A stretch of DNA of 59,415 nt. It comes from Bacillota bacterium. Its GTDB lineage: Bacteria > Bacillota > Clostridia > Lachnospirales > Lachnospiraceae. The position numbers were made by a program, and so were the translations under genes. Positions 17,450-26,701 of the stretch are shown here, piece after piece (the stretch's first letter is position 1; the number at the start of each line of letters is the position of its first letter). The notes beneath the pieces are model-generated. The model searched no databases. It saw nothing but the letters and a program-made list of their open reading frames with translations, and was not told the DNA's origin. The DNA lies in assembly GCA_023402845.1 (NCBI GenBank), contig JAEYFP010000059.1, positions 1 to 59,415 of the forward strand. Direction: 5' to 3'.

Positions 17450-18373
17450 TTATTTAAAAATCATATTTTTCATATATTCTACCGTTCTCAATAGCTGGTC
17501 AATCTCCATTATATCGGTTTTATTTAATAAAGCCGGATCCTTCGTCCGGGAATTATGCGTTGTAAAATTCCCGATTTTCTTCTGAAAATATTTTGCATTG
17601 ATCGGATAAATCTGACGTTCAATTAATGCAGCCGTAGTAAGAAAATCTGCTATCTTTCTTGCTTTTTCCGGCTCTTCTTTATAGTTTTTCGTCAGCCATA
17701 CATAAAGCTTTGGGTGAAAATTTGCCATGACCCCGCTATACCCCGAGCCGCCTGCTAACATCGACTCCAGCAAGGTCGCTGTATTCGCATTAAATAACTG
17801 GATAGAGCTTCCTTTGATTGCTTCTAATTTAGCGCAAATATTTTCCATATCGCAGCTGGTATCCTTAGTAAAATAAAATCTTCCGGTTTTAGCACACCAC
17901 TCCAGCATTTTGGGCGTCATAACTCTTTTATATGGATAGGGACACTCATAGAAGCCAAGCGGTATCTCTGCTGGAAGCCTTTCCATTAGTTTTTTTAGAT
18001 TATAAAGCCATATCTCATTGCTTTCATCCTCTCTCGCCAAACGGTTTGTAATCATGATGAGCGCATCTACTCCTGTTTTTGCAATTTCATTTAATTCGTT
18101 TACCTGCTCCTCATGAGAATCCGAAATATGTCCTGACGATAGAACAGCAACTCTTCCTGCTGCTCTTTTCACCACAAATTTTGTAATCTGAATCCTCTCC
18201 TCCAACGTCAAAAAAAACATTTCGCTGGACTGACATACTGCAAATAACCCTGCCACACCAGCCTCAATATACCAATCAGTCAGTTTTCCAAGCGCTTCAT
18301 AATCCACTTCATTATCCGCCGTAAATGGTGTAAGCATTACCGGATACACACCCTTTAAAAATTCTCTTTTCAT
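17450..18373 (-). CDS. DapA/NanA-family aldolase (dihydrodipicolinate synthase-like)
   Basis: A 307-aa TIM-barrel Schiff-base lyase. The catalytic lysine is Lys170 (FYFTKDTS) and the conserved tyrosine is Tyr142 (GFYECPYP). The usual GTTGE substrate loop reads FAVCQSSEM, which argues against dihydrodipicolinate synthase itself and for cleavage of a 2-keto-3-deoxy sugar acid or N-acetylneuraminate-like substrate. It sits between a large glycosidase and a YhcH-type protein in an import operon, so it probably acts on the sugar released by that glycosidase. Exact substrate unknown. Confidence 0.85.
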   Translation of the reverse strand: MKREFLKGVYPVMLTPFTADNEVDYEALGKLTDWYIEAGVAGLFAVCQSSEMFFLTLEERIQITKFVVKRAAGRVAVLSSGHISDSHEEQVNELNEIAKTGVDALIMITNRLAREDESNEIWLYNLKKLMERLPAEIPLGFYECPYPYKRVMTPKMLEWCAKTGRFYFTKDTSCDMENICAKLEAIKGSSIQLFNANTATLLESMLAGGSGYSGVMANFHPKLYVWLTKNYKEEPEKARKIADFLTTAALIERQIYPINAKYFQKKIGNFTTHNSRTKDPALLNKTDIMEIDQLLRTVEYMKNMIFK

Positions 18374-18415
18374 CTTCCTATCCTTCCTTTTTTTCTAATA
18401 ATTCCTCATGTATTC

Positions 18416-21400
18416 CTACCAAATCCAATACTGAGGAGTGGTTAATATACCTATTTCTTTTAATTGATACTCATAGCTCCATTTTTCATTTGTTGTTCTC
18501 CATAAATTCGGTCCATACCAGGTTTCTGCCACATCCGCATTGTGAACAGCGCCAAAAGCATTGATGCGGGTTCCAAATATTTTTAGACGAAGTATATGTG
18601 TTCCTTTTTTGATTTTTCCACATTCCAATCGATAGGGAGCGAATGCAATATTTCCAATTTTTCTTCCGTCTATCTCTGCCTGCACAAGCGCGCCTATATA
18701 GTGAGATGTCTCAATGCAGAGATTACCCTCCGCACAGTCAAATGGTATCTCATAGGTAAGGTTTCCGGCATAAAAAGGAAGTCCTTGTCTTGTAAAATCG
18801 CCAAAATAAATTTTTTCCGGCAGTTCGATTATTTTTTTCCTTCTGCCAAGAACCTGTACCCCAAATTTCCCAAGCAGATAACACCATTCCACATTTACTT
18901 TCGCTCCAAACGGAATAGATATCTCCAGTATATTGATTCCATTTTCCAGCCTCGGAAGTGCAATCTTCTTTATACTTTCGTCCACATACCAACCACACAC
19001 ATTATTTACAACTTCTTTTCCGTTCCAGCAAATTCCCGCTTCCTTCGGATTTTCCATCGCAAGCATACAGCCTTCCATCTGAATTTCTGATAAAATATGG
19101 AATCTCAAACCAAGCTTATGTACTTTTTTTGACTCCTTTTGATTGACCCAAGGCTGCGCCAAAGCTTCCATACGAAGCGGGTATCCAAGTTTTTGTCGAA
19201 ACAAATTGTCAATGCGAAGAATCTCTTCTTCTTTTTTCCATTCGCCCTCATCAAAAGAATATTCCGCCATATCAAGTAAATAGACATTCTCCTCTTCCAG
19301 CTCAAAACTTTCAGGCTCCGGAAGATATTCCTTTTCCTGCGTCAGATGGCAAACCATTTTCCTTCCCTCCGCCTCCTTTTTCCTTGGTGAAAGTTTTAGA
19401 AGAAGACTGTCATGAACAGAACAGTAATAGGTCAATATCGTAGTTCCATTTTTATATTCCGGCATAAGCTGATAAGTTTTTCCGGTCAGTGTTTCATATA
19501 CCGTCGGCTGATACTCTCCTTTTATTGTAATTCTCAGTTCCTCCATATAGGTAATATGTTCATTCTTCGGCTTATTTACATGGCACAGGAACAGCCATTT
19601 ATCCTCACCGTCTTCTCGCATCTGATAAAACATATTTTCGGTACGATTTCCCGTCTCCTTATGCTTCATTTTTGACAAATCATCGCCTTCCATCGTCTTA
19701 ACAGAAATATCAATTTCCCTATATGGTTCCAGTGTTTCTAGCAGTGCTTTATTCTGAAATGGTATTTGGGTGCATGTATCTGCAAAAATTCCCGGCTTGC
19801 TGCTTTCTGCCGCATCCAGATAGTTAGGCTTGCTTCCCATAAAGATCACATTTCCGCCATTCCTTTTAAATTCCTCCAACTGTATCAGGGTAGTACTGCG
19901 AAGCGTGTAACATTCCGGTACGACAATCACATCGTAGTGCATGTCTCCCATAAAAAACCGATTGCTGCAATTGATGTAGGTTTCTTCACTCAAGACGGAT
20001 TCTGATATAAAGTCAAAATCAATTAGTCCAAAAAGCATCCATTCAATCAAATTTTCAAAATTTTTGTCAAGCTCCATTCGTACCAGCGCTGTCTGCTCTT
20101 TATTACCCCAGTAAAGCCAGTAAGATTCAATCGGATGAATCACACCAATGGAGACCTTTGCCTTTCCTCTTGTCATAGCCGTATTTAATCTTGCAAAATG
20201 ATCCTCAATATAGCTATATTCCTTATTCCAGGGAGATTGATAGCCTATGCTGGCAGGATAGTCTCTTTTTGCTTCTCCCTCCATAGATACCCATGACAGA
20301 TGCGGTACACGAACCGTTACGCCAAGCGCTGCCTGCCAGTCTCCTGCCAGCTTATGCTTGCGAAAATCAAAATCCCATCCGGTCACTCCGTATATCTCGC
20401 TCATTACACCTTCACGTCCCATTTGATGGGCAATACTCTGCGCCTGCTTTACCGTTGAAAATTCTCTGCTGTCACAAAGCATATCCACACCCGGCAGAGA
20501 GAAATTTTTCATCGGCCGCATAACCTCACCAATTGCAAGTGTCTGTGAATAAAGTGTCCATTCATTCATCATATGTCCCGTCAAGGCAATCTGATGTTCT
20601 TCACACCATTTTCCGACATTATCTCCAAATGCCTCTGAAAATCTTTCGCATACGTGTACATGATAATAATATCGAATTTGTGATAGCTTCCCTTCGGGCT
20701 GCTCCCATATCAATTCCGGTAAATGTTCAAGAACCGAAAGCCCGAATCTCTTCCGGAATGTTTCTTCAAAGTCGTCTGTAAACGGAAGAATCATTGGTTT
20801 TTCCTCAAACGGATTTCTAAGCTGCTCCTTATGCGAGGTCTGCGGTTCATCTGTAAAAATGCATGGAATTACACTTCCAAAATCCTCTTTCATCTTCTCG
20901 TAATATTTTTCATGTGTAACTGCAATAAAACGGTCTATCGCCTTTTTGTCCAAAGTATTTACATATGCCTGATCATTGAACCATGGTGTATCACCTGATA
21001 TTTCCAAATACGCTTCCCATATATGATTGTCTTCCTGCGCAGGATTATCTATTTTTTCATATGCTGTCATATATCCATTCTGGTCAAGTACAATTTTATA
21101 AGTTCCTAAAAGCTTCTGATTTTTACTGCGGACCGGTTTTGCGGCTGCCATAAAAACCTCTTCCTCTTTCTCTTCATAACCCAACGGTGAAAACACCAAA
21201 AAACGAGAGCGATATTGTTTTTCTTTTGTTACCAGTCCGCCCGCACTTCCTGATGGCCAGCGATCTTCATCGTAAAGCCAGCAGAGCATCCCCTGTCTTT
21301 TCATTTCCTCCTTGCATGCAGCTACATACTCAAAAAATTCCTCTGAAAGATAGGGGGTATCCAGTCCGACTCTGCAATGAATATGTGCACCGCCCATCCC

Positions 21401-21550
21401 CATTTCTTTTAACTGTCCAATTTCTTTTAGCAGTAAATTTTTATTCAATTGATTGTTCCAGGCCCAAAAGGGGGTTCCTCGATATTCGCTGGATGGTTTT
21501 TCAAATAAACTCTGCTTTAATTCCTTTTCTTGCGATTGCTTGTACAGCAT
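18416..21550 (-). CDS. very large GH106-like glycosidase
   Basis: A 1044-aa protein without signal peptide, therefore cytoplasmic. The N-terminus (PFWAWNNQLNKNLLLKEI, MGGAHIHCRVGLDTPYLSEE, CWLYDEDRWPSGSAGG) is characteristic of the GH106 alpha-L-rhamnosidase-related superfamily: a TIM barrel followed by several beta domains, with a C-terminal carbohydrate-binding-like sandwich (about 880-1040). Many such proteins in gut Clostridia are uncharacterised, so the sugar specificity is open. The start is placed at the ATG at 21550 because GGAGG lies six bases upstream; the ATG at 21565 precedes that site. It follows the YesN-type regulator by 11 bases. Confidence 0.75.
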   Translation of the reverse strand: MLYKQSQEKELKQSLFEKPSSEYRGTPFWAWNNQLNKNLLLKEIGQLKEMGMGGAHIHCRVGLDTPYLSEEFFEYVAACKEEMKRQGMLCWLYDEDRWPSGSAGGLVTKEKQYRSRFLVFSPLGYEEKEEEVFMAAAKPVRSKNQKLLGTYKIVLDQNGYMTAYEKIDNPAQEDNHIWEAYLEISGDTPWFNDQAYVNTLDKKAIDRFIAVTHEKYYEKMKEDFGSVIPCIFTDEPQTSHKEQLRNPFEEKPMILPFTDDFEETFRKRFGLSVLEHLPELIWEQPEGKLSQIRYYYHVHVCERFSEAFGDNVGKWCEEHQIALTGHMMNEWTLYSQTLAIGEVMRPMKNFSLPGVDMLCDSREFSTVKQAQSIAHQMGREGVMSEIYGVTGWDFDFRKHKLAGDWQAALGVTVRVPHLSWVSMEGEAKRDYPASIGYQSPWNKEYSYIEDHFARLNTAMTRGKAKVSIGVIHPIESYWLYWGNKEQTALVRMELDKNFENLIEWMLFGLIDFDFISESVLSEETYINCSNRFFMGDMHYDVIVVPECYTLRSTTLIQLEEFKRNGGNVIFMGSKPNYLDAAESSKPGIFADTCTQIPFQNKALLETLEPYREIDISVKTMEGDDLSKMKHKETGNRTENMFYQMREDGEDKWLFLCHVNKPKNEHITYMEELRITIKGEYQPTVYETLTGKTYQLMPEYKNGTTILTYYCSVHDSLLLKLSPRKKEAEGRKMVCHLTQEKEYLPEPESFELEEENVYLLDMAEYSFDEGEWKKEEEILRIDNLFRQKLGYPLRMEALAQPWVNQKESKKVHKLGLRFHILSEIQMEGCMLAMENPKEAGICWNGKEVVNNVCGWYVDESIKKIALPRLENGINILEISIPFGAKVNVEWCYLLGKFGVQVLGRRKKIIELPEKIYFGDFTRQGLPFYAGNLTYEIPFDCAEGNLCIETSHYIGALVQAEIDGRKIGNIAFAPYRLECGKIKKGTHILRLKIFGTRINAFGAVHNADVAETWYGPNLWRTTNEKWSYEYQLKEIGILTTPQYWIW

Positions 21551-21561
21551 ATGCTTCCTCC

Positions 21562-23115
21562 TCATTTGGCTTGCTTTTGTTGACCATATTTATTACGGTA
21601 CTTAATCGGACTGTAAGTTGTCATTTTTTTAAAAATTTTAAAAAAATATTTTGGATTAGAATATCCTATTTCATCAGAAATGCTGTCGACACTCAGGTTT
21701 GTTTCTAATAACAATCTTTTTGCCTTTTCAATTCTTATTTCACTGATAAATTGATTAAAGCTTTTATTTAATTTTTCCTTTAACAGGCTGCTGCAATAGG
21801 CCGGGGTGACAAAAAATTTCGCAGATAAAAGCTGCAGCGTCAGTTTATGATGATAATTTTTTTTGATATAATCAACCATCATCTCCATCAGATTATCCTG
21901 CTGATTATCCTGCTGCCGAATAGAATCAAAAATTAATATAATATATCCCGAGATTTCCTTTTGCATTTTTTCAAGAGAATCGCAAAAGATATATCGTCTA
22001 TAAAAAAAATGCATAATATTATCCGTTCCGATGTTTTTTTGCGAGGCAAATTCGTTTACTTTTTCAATTAATTTTTCACATGATGCACCAATTTCTCCGA
22101 TGGTATGCTTTTCTATATTAAATTTTCCAAAAAAATCCTCCAGCATAGCACTCGGTTTTTCGCTATGATATTTCATTTCCATGAATATCCGTTTGATATA
22201 ATCTTCTCCATGAATTGTTTTTTCACTTTTTTTACATTCATTCATATGAAAAATACCATTTTGGTCTGTCAGATATATTTTTTTAAGGAATCCATCATTT
22301 AGTGTATGATAGCGATTCAGCTTCATAAAGCCTCTCAATGCTTCACCGATGCAGATAAAATTTTTAGCACCTCCCATCTTCTTTTGCAAATGCAGGGATA
22401 TATGGTCTGCCTTTACAACCATTTTGTTTATCAGATCTTCGTCCTGTACATGCATCAAAATAAAATACTGATTTTTGTTTGCAGGATTTTCTAATAAATG
22501 GTATGAAATTTGACATAAAAATTCTCTGCATATTTGTTCCATTTTTAACCAGCATTCTTTATCTGTTGTATTGAGCACCACTAACAAATAATAATCCTGC
22601 GGCAAAAATCCTTTTGCCAGTAATTCATTTCCACGGTTTTCATTCCATGGTTCAAGTATCACCTCCAAAAGTACATCCTGCTCCTTTTTCTGCTCATAGG
22701 ACGCAACTTTCTGTCTCATCTGTAACAGATTTCTTTGCTGCTCAATTTGTTCAATGGCCTTTTTCAGTTGTATTTCTATTTCCTCCATAGAAAAGGGCTT
22801 TAATACATAGCCGACTGCCCTCTTTTCAATGGCCTTATTCACATAATCAAAGGCTTTATGTCCGCTTATTACAATGATCTGCTTCTCCGGATAACGTTCA
22901 CTGATGCGATCTAAAAACTCCATGCCATTAACCCTTTTCATCTTCATATCCGTAATTATGATATCTGGATTCACAGACTCAATCAGCTCCATACCTTCCT
23001 CTCCATCTGCGGCTTCTCCCGCACAGCAAATTTCCATAGAAGAAATATCCTTCACTTTACTGATCAAACCTTTTCTAATAAGTACTTCGTCATCCACAAT
23101 AATATAGCTATACAT
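21562..23115 (-). CDS. YesN-type response regulator, REC plus AraC DNA-binding domain
   Basis: A 517-aa regulator. The N-terminal receiver has the acidic pocket VDDE (8-10), phosphoacceptor Asp56 (IIITDMKM) and the conserved Lys in VLKPFS. A long middle region links to two AraC-type helix-turn-helices at the C-terminus (LTLQLLSAKFFVTPAYCSSL and SVDSISDEIGYSNPKYFFKIF). It is encoded right after its sensor kinase and within the transport operon, so it most likely activates the binding-protein promoter at 28122. Tandem repeats found there are candidate binding sites. Confidence 0.93.
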   Translation of the reverse strand: MYSYIIVDDEVLIRKGLISKVKDISSMEICCAGEAADGEEGMELIESVNPDIIITDMKMKRVNGMEFLDRISERYPEKQIIVISGHKAFDYVNKAIEKRAVGYVLKPFSMEEIEIQLKKAIEQIEQQRNLLQMRQKVASYEQKKEQDVLLEVILEPWNENRGNELLAKGFLPQDYYLLVVLNTTDKECWLKMEQICREFLCQISYHLLENPANKNQYFILMHVQDEDLINKMVVKADHISLHLQKKMGGAKNFICIGEALRGFMKLNRYHTLNDGFLKKIYLTDQNGIFHMNECKKSEKTIHGEDYIKRIFMEMKYHSEKPSAMLEDFFGKFNIEKHTIGEIGASCEKLIEKVNEFASQKNIGTDNIMHFFYRRYIFCDSLEKMQKEISGYIILIFDSIRQQDNQQDNLMEMMVDYIKKNYHHKLTLQLLSAKFFVTPAYCSSLLKEKLNKSFNQFISEIRIEKAKRLLLETNLSVDSISDEIGYSNPKYFFKIFKKMTTYSPIKYRNKYGQQKQAK

Positions 23116-23143
23116 AATTCTCCCATACTCCTTTATGAAATAC

Positions 23144-24895
23144 TTATTCTAGATGAAAGGGCAGACAGATCGTTACCTGAACCCCTGATTCCTCAGTATT
23201 TTCAATCTGTACTCCATACTTTTCCGTATATAAAAGCTGCAGCCGCTTATGGATATTTGATAAACCAATACTGGTAAATCGGGAATCCGCATCTAACGAC
23301 TCGGGATGGTTGATCTTCCTTGTTACCTGTATGATTTCCTCCTGACTCATTCCAATTCCATTATCCCGGATTCTTACATGAATATTATTTTCCTCCGTCC
23401 ATGCCTTCAGATAAATAATCCATGGGCGATCCCCTCCGGCAAGTCCATGCTCAATTGCATTTTCAATGATTGGTTGAAGCATAAATTTTAATACCTTGGC
23501 ATTTTCAACACCATCTTCTAAATCCTGTTTCAAAATTATATGGTTTCCAAAACGAATTTCTTGTATTTGAATATATTTTTTGATGTGCTCTATTTCTGTT
23601 GATAAGGTTTCCTCCTCTCTTTCATAGTCAATACTGTAGCGCAGCATATCACCAAGTGATTTGGACATTGTTCCAATTTGACGGTTTTTCTCAATTTCTG
23701 CAAGACAATTTATATTCTCCAAAGTATTGAAAATAAAATGAGCATTAATCTGCGACATAAGATTTTGCAGCCTTGATTTTAGGAATTGAATTTCACCTAT
23801 ATATTTTTCCTGTATCAGTGTATTAATCTCCTTCATCATATCCTCATAGACCTGATATAATACACCAATTTCATCATCCCTATTTTTGTGTATCCGCTCG
23901 GCGGGCATCTCATTCTGTGCGGTGTATTTCATAATATGTGCCAGCCTTATCAACGGACGCATAATTACCCTTTCCGATATGATCAGCAGTAGTAAAATAA
24001 AAACCAGAATACTCACAATGATTCCCAGCAGATATTTTGTACTTTTCTGATAAAGCTCCATCAGAGGCTGCACCGATATTTTCGATACAATCTTCCAGTT
24101 ATTCACAGAAAGGGTCCCAAATATGTAATTGTTATTATTTTTGTCTTGAATAATTACTCCGCTGTCGTGATTCATAAACTGATTTTTCTCACTTTTGGAA
24201 AGTGCCTGTGTATCTGTCCCATATATGACGTTTCCGTCTTGGTCTAGTACAAAGCCCTCTCCCCAAGTTAGATTATTATTAAAAAATTCAGTGTTGCAGA
24301 CAATCGCAATCACACTTCCGCTATTTCCTTTTACGTCTGTAAAATATCTTGCAAAAACAACCTTGTCATCATCCACATTATCCGAATGATAAATTTCAAT
24401 TACCGGAAGGCTGTCTCCTTTTTCAATCTCCCGAAACCATTTTTCCTGAATATAATTTTTATCCAAACCAAGTTCTCTGTTTTTTATAAAGGAGTAAGTA
24501 TAACCACTTTCATTGAACAGATACACTCCCTCTGCATATTCATTATTGGCAATCAGGTTACTGCAGACATACTCAAATTTCCGGTAATTGCAAAGCCTTT
24601 CGTATGCAGTCGTTGTGTTTCCAGCCCTTTCCATTTCACAGATTGACATCATACAGCTATCATTATCATATTTGCTGAAAATCAATGAGGTCAGTAACCG
24701 ATTCAAATTTTCCATTGATTCGTTGATACGTGTTGTAATCACCTTTACTTCATTATTGCCTGCCTCTGTAACCTGTGACTGATAAAATTGAGAATTACTT
24801 TTTAGTGTAAATAAAAAAATAACTAACACAGGCAAAATAGATATAACAAGTAAACAACAAAGGAATTTCGACCTGATACTTTTGTGAAATCTCAT
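23144..24895 (-). CDS. YesM-type sensor histidine kinase
   Basis: A 583-aa membrane kinase with an N-terminal membrane span (about 10-32), an extracellular sensing domain (about 33-290), a second span, a HAMP linker and a His_kinase/HATPase module. The phosphoacceptor is His386 (NAHFIFNTLENI), and the N box is LQPIIENAIEHG. The start is fixed at 24895 because the stop of the upstream permease overlaps it by one base (TAATG); longer readings would run into that gene. It presumably senses an external glycan or the liganded binding protein and signals to the regulator that follows. Confidence 0.93.
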   Translation of the reverse strand: MRFHKSIRSKFLCCLLVISILPVLVIFLFTLKSNSQFYQSQVTEAGNNEVKVITTRINESMENLNRLLTSLIFSKYDNDSCMMSICEMERAGNTTTAYERLCNYRKFEYVCSNLIANNEYAEGVYLFNESGYTYSFIKNRELGLDKNYIQEKWFREIEKGDSLPVIEIYHSDNVDDDKVVFARYFTDVKGNSGSVIAIVCNTEFFNNNLTWGEGFVLDQDGNVIYGTDTQALSKSEKNQFMNHDSGVIIQDKNNNNYIFGTLSVNNWKIVSKISVQPLMELYQKSTKYLLGIIVSILVFILLLLIISERVIMRPLIRLAHIMKYTAQNEMPAERIHKNRDDEIGVLYQVYEDMMKEINTLIQEKYIGEIQFLKSRLQNLMSQINAHFIFNTLENINCLAEIEKNRQIGTMSKSLGDMLRYSIDYEREEETLSTEIEHIKKYIQIQEIRFGNHIILKQDLEDGVENAKVLKFMLQPIIENAIEHGLAGGDRPWIIYLKAWTEENNIHVRIRDNGIGMSQEEIIQVTRKINHPESLDADSRFTSIGLSNIHKRLQLLYTEKYGVQIENTEESGVQVTICLPFHLE

Positions 24896-25728
24896 TAACC
24901 TTTTACCGCTCCTACCGTCAGACCACCGACAAAATATTTTTGTAAAAACATATAAACAATCAGAATGGGAATTGCACTTAAAAAACAAGCTGCAAACAGC
25001 ATATTCCATTGGGTTGCATTTTCCATATCACCAATAAAATTCAGCATGGTAAGTGGTAATGTCTTTTGTCTTGGTGCAGATAAAAATAACATCCCAAAGA
25101 AGAAATCGTTCCAAATCGGAACACCCTGCGTGATGACAATTGAGGTAAGCGCAGGCTTTGTAAGTGGAACTACAATCTTGAAAAATATGTAAGGCATACT
25201 GGCTCCATCCACTCTTGCCGCCTCTTCCAAAGCCAATGGAACTCCTGCTTTGATAAAGTTGGTATATAAAAAAATGGAAAATGGCAATGCCGATGTAATA
25301 TACAGACTAATTGGTGCAAGCATTGTTTGTCCGATTCCTATTTTATTCACAATGCGATACATAGGAATAATGGACATTTGCGCAGAAACAATCATTCCGG
25401 CCAAAAAAAACACCTGAAAAAAAACTCCCAGCCTGCCTTTTAGTCTTGCAATGGCATATCCGGCCATCGAACATATCAGAAGCAGGACACACGCGCTAAT
25501 TCCGGTAATCATAATACTATTTTTTAAAGAACGAAAATAATTCATTTTTGCAAATGCTGCCCGATAGCTTTCCAAACCAATATTAGTAAATAGCTTCAGA
25601 TAGGAACCGGTATCCTTAAGCCCCCGAAAGGAACCTGAAAATGCAATAATAAGAGGGGACAAAAATATCAAAAAGAAGAATGCAATACCAATTGTAATAA
25701 GAATTTCATTTCTAGTACTTTTTTTCAT
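24895..25728 (-). CDS. carbohydrate ABC transporter permease, MalG/CUT1 type
   Basis: A 277-aa permease with six hydrophobic segments, the EAA loop LALEEAARVDGASMPYIF (about 165-185) and C-terminus VGGLTVGAVKG. Its start overlaps the upstream permease stop by one base and its stop overlaps the start of the sensor kinase, so transport and signalling genes are translated as one chain. It serves the importer of the GH106-like locus. Confidence 0.93.
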   Translation of the reverse strand: MKKSTRNEILITIGIAFFFLIFLSPLIIAFSGSFRGLKDTGSYLKLFTNIGLESYRAAFAKMNYFRSLKNSIMITGISACVLLLICSMAGYAIARLKGRLGVFFQVFFLAGMIVSAQMSIIPMYRIVNKIGIGQTMLAPISLYITSALPFSIFLYTNFIKAGVPLALEEAARVDGASMPYIFFKIVVPLTKPALTSIVITQGVPIWNDFFFGMLFLSAPRQKTLPLTMLNFIGDMENATQWNMLFAACFLSAIPILIVYMFLQKYFVGGLTVGAVKG

Positions 25729-26603
25729 TATGCCTCAATCTCCTTTCGCTTCATAAATATTAACACGACGATAGAAATCAGCAGAATAAAAATAAACGCT
25801 ATGGCTGCCAATGCTTCTGCCTTACCAAATTGTCCCTCTGTAAACGCCATTTTATAAATGGAATACATCAGCGTACTTGATGATGTACCGGGTCCCCCGC
25901 CTGTCAACGCAAAAATATAGTCAAAGGATTTAAATCCGCCAATTAACCCAAGCATTACATTTACCGTAATGGTATTGGCCAACATTGGTATTTTCACTTT
26001 TGCTGTAGTCTGCCATGCACTGCAGCCATCAATTCTGGCAGATTCCAAAACTTCCTCCGAAATATTCTGTAAGCCTGCAAGGTATATGATAATCATTGTT
26101 CCGGATGTCTTCCATGTTTCCACAAATGCCGTTGCAAAAAGTGCTGTTGTCCCATTTCCCAAAAGATTTAAATTAGAATCAATTCCAAATAATTTTGTTA
26201 TTTCATAAAGCATACCATAATAGGGTGCATATACATAGCTCCAAATAAATGCCACTACAATAGTACTAAATAAAGCCGGAAGATAAAAAGTGGTTCTAAA
26301 GAACCCTTTTGCTTTCAGCTTCATATTCAAAAGCATGGCAAGTGCCAGTGCCTGAATATTACCCCATGTTACGACAAACAACGCATAAGATATCGTATTT
26401 TTCATGGAGTAAAACAGCGTTCCTTCCTTTATTAAATACTTAAAATTTTTCAGGCCGACGATATCATAATCCCCAAGACCGCTCCAATTGGTAAACCCAT
26501 AGTAGAATGACATGAGCACCGGAGAAATCCAAAATATCAGATAAAAAACCAATGCCGGAATGATAAACAGAAACAGCCTATTGCGTCTTTTTCTTTCTGC
26601 CAT
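25728..26603 (-). CDS. sugar ABC transporter permease, MalF/CUT1 type
   Basis: A 291-aa permease: basic N-terminus MAERKRRNRLFLF, first span at about 12-35, EAA loop VLESARIDGCSAWQTTAKV and the motif FALTGGGPGTSS. The start is taken at 26603, preceded by GGAAAGG. An in-frame ATG at 26630 falls inside the stem of an intercistronic hairpin and has no ribosome site. Partner of the permease downstream. Confidence 0.92.
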   Translation of the reverse strand: MAERKRRNRLFLFIIPALVFYLIFWISPVLMSFYYGFTNWSGLGDYDIVGLKNFKYLIKEGTLFYSMKNTISYALFVVTWGNIQALALAMLLNMKLKAKGFFRTTFYLPALFSTIVVAFIWSYVYAPYYGMLYEITKLFGIDSNLNLLGNGTTALFATAFVETWKTSGTMIIIYLAGLQNISEEVLESARIDGCSAWQTTAKVKIPMLANTITVNVMLGLIGGFKSFDYIFALTGGGPGTSSSTLMYSIYKMAFTEGQFGKAEALAAIAFIFILLISIVVLIFMKRKEIEA

Positions 26604-26620
26604 AATAATCCTTTCCAAAT

Positions 26621-26664
26621 AATTGGGCATTTACAAATAGGAATCCTTTTGCAAATGCCCGATT
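26621..26664 (-). terminator. intercistronic stem-loop between binding protein and permease genes
   Basis: The 17-base arms 26621-26637 and 26648-26664 pair with one wobble and one mismatch, around an 11-base loop. It lies 20 bases upstream of the permease start and directly after the binding-protein gene. As in the other two CUT1 loci here, it probably protects the binding-protein mRNA end or partly terminates transcription. Confidence 0.7.
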
Positions 26665-26701
26665 ATATTATTCACTATTTATACTTCATATTTATACTCG
26701 T

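Noticed and set aside
18596..19090. 164-residue plus-strand frame inside the GH106-like gene
   Set aside because: Shadow of the minus-strand glycosidase; no ribosome site and no recognisable domain.
21187..21708. 173-residue plus-strand frame opposite the glycosidase start and regulator end
   Set aside because: It spans two coupled minus-strand genes in antisense and has no recognisable motif.
24896..25009. N-terminal extension of the YesM kinase frame
   Set aside because: It overlaps the upstream permease and lacks a ribosome site, while the TAATG junction gives a coupled start at 24895.
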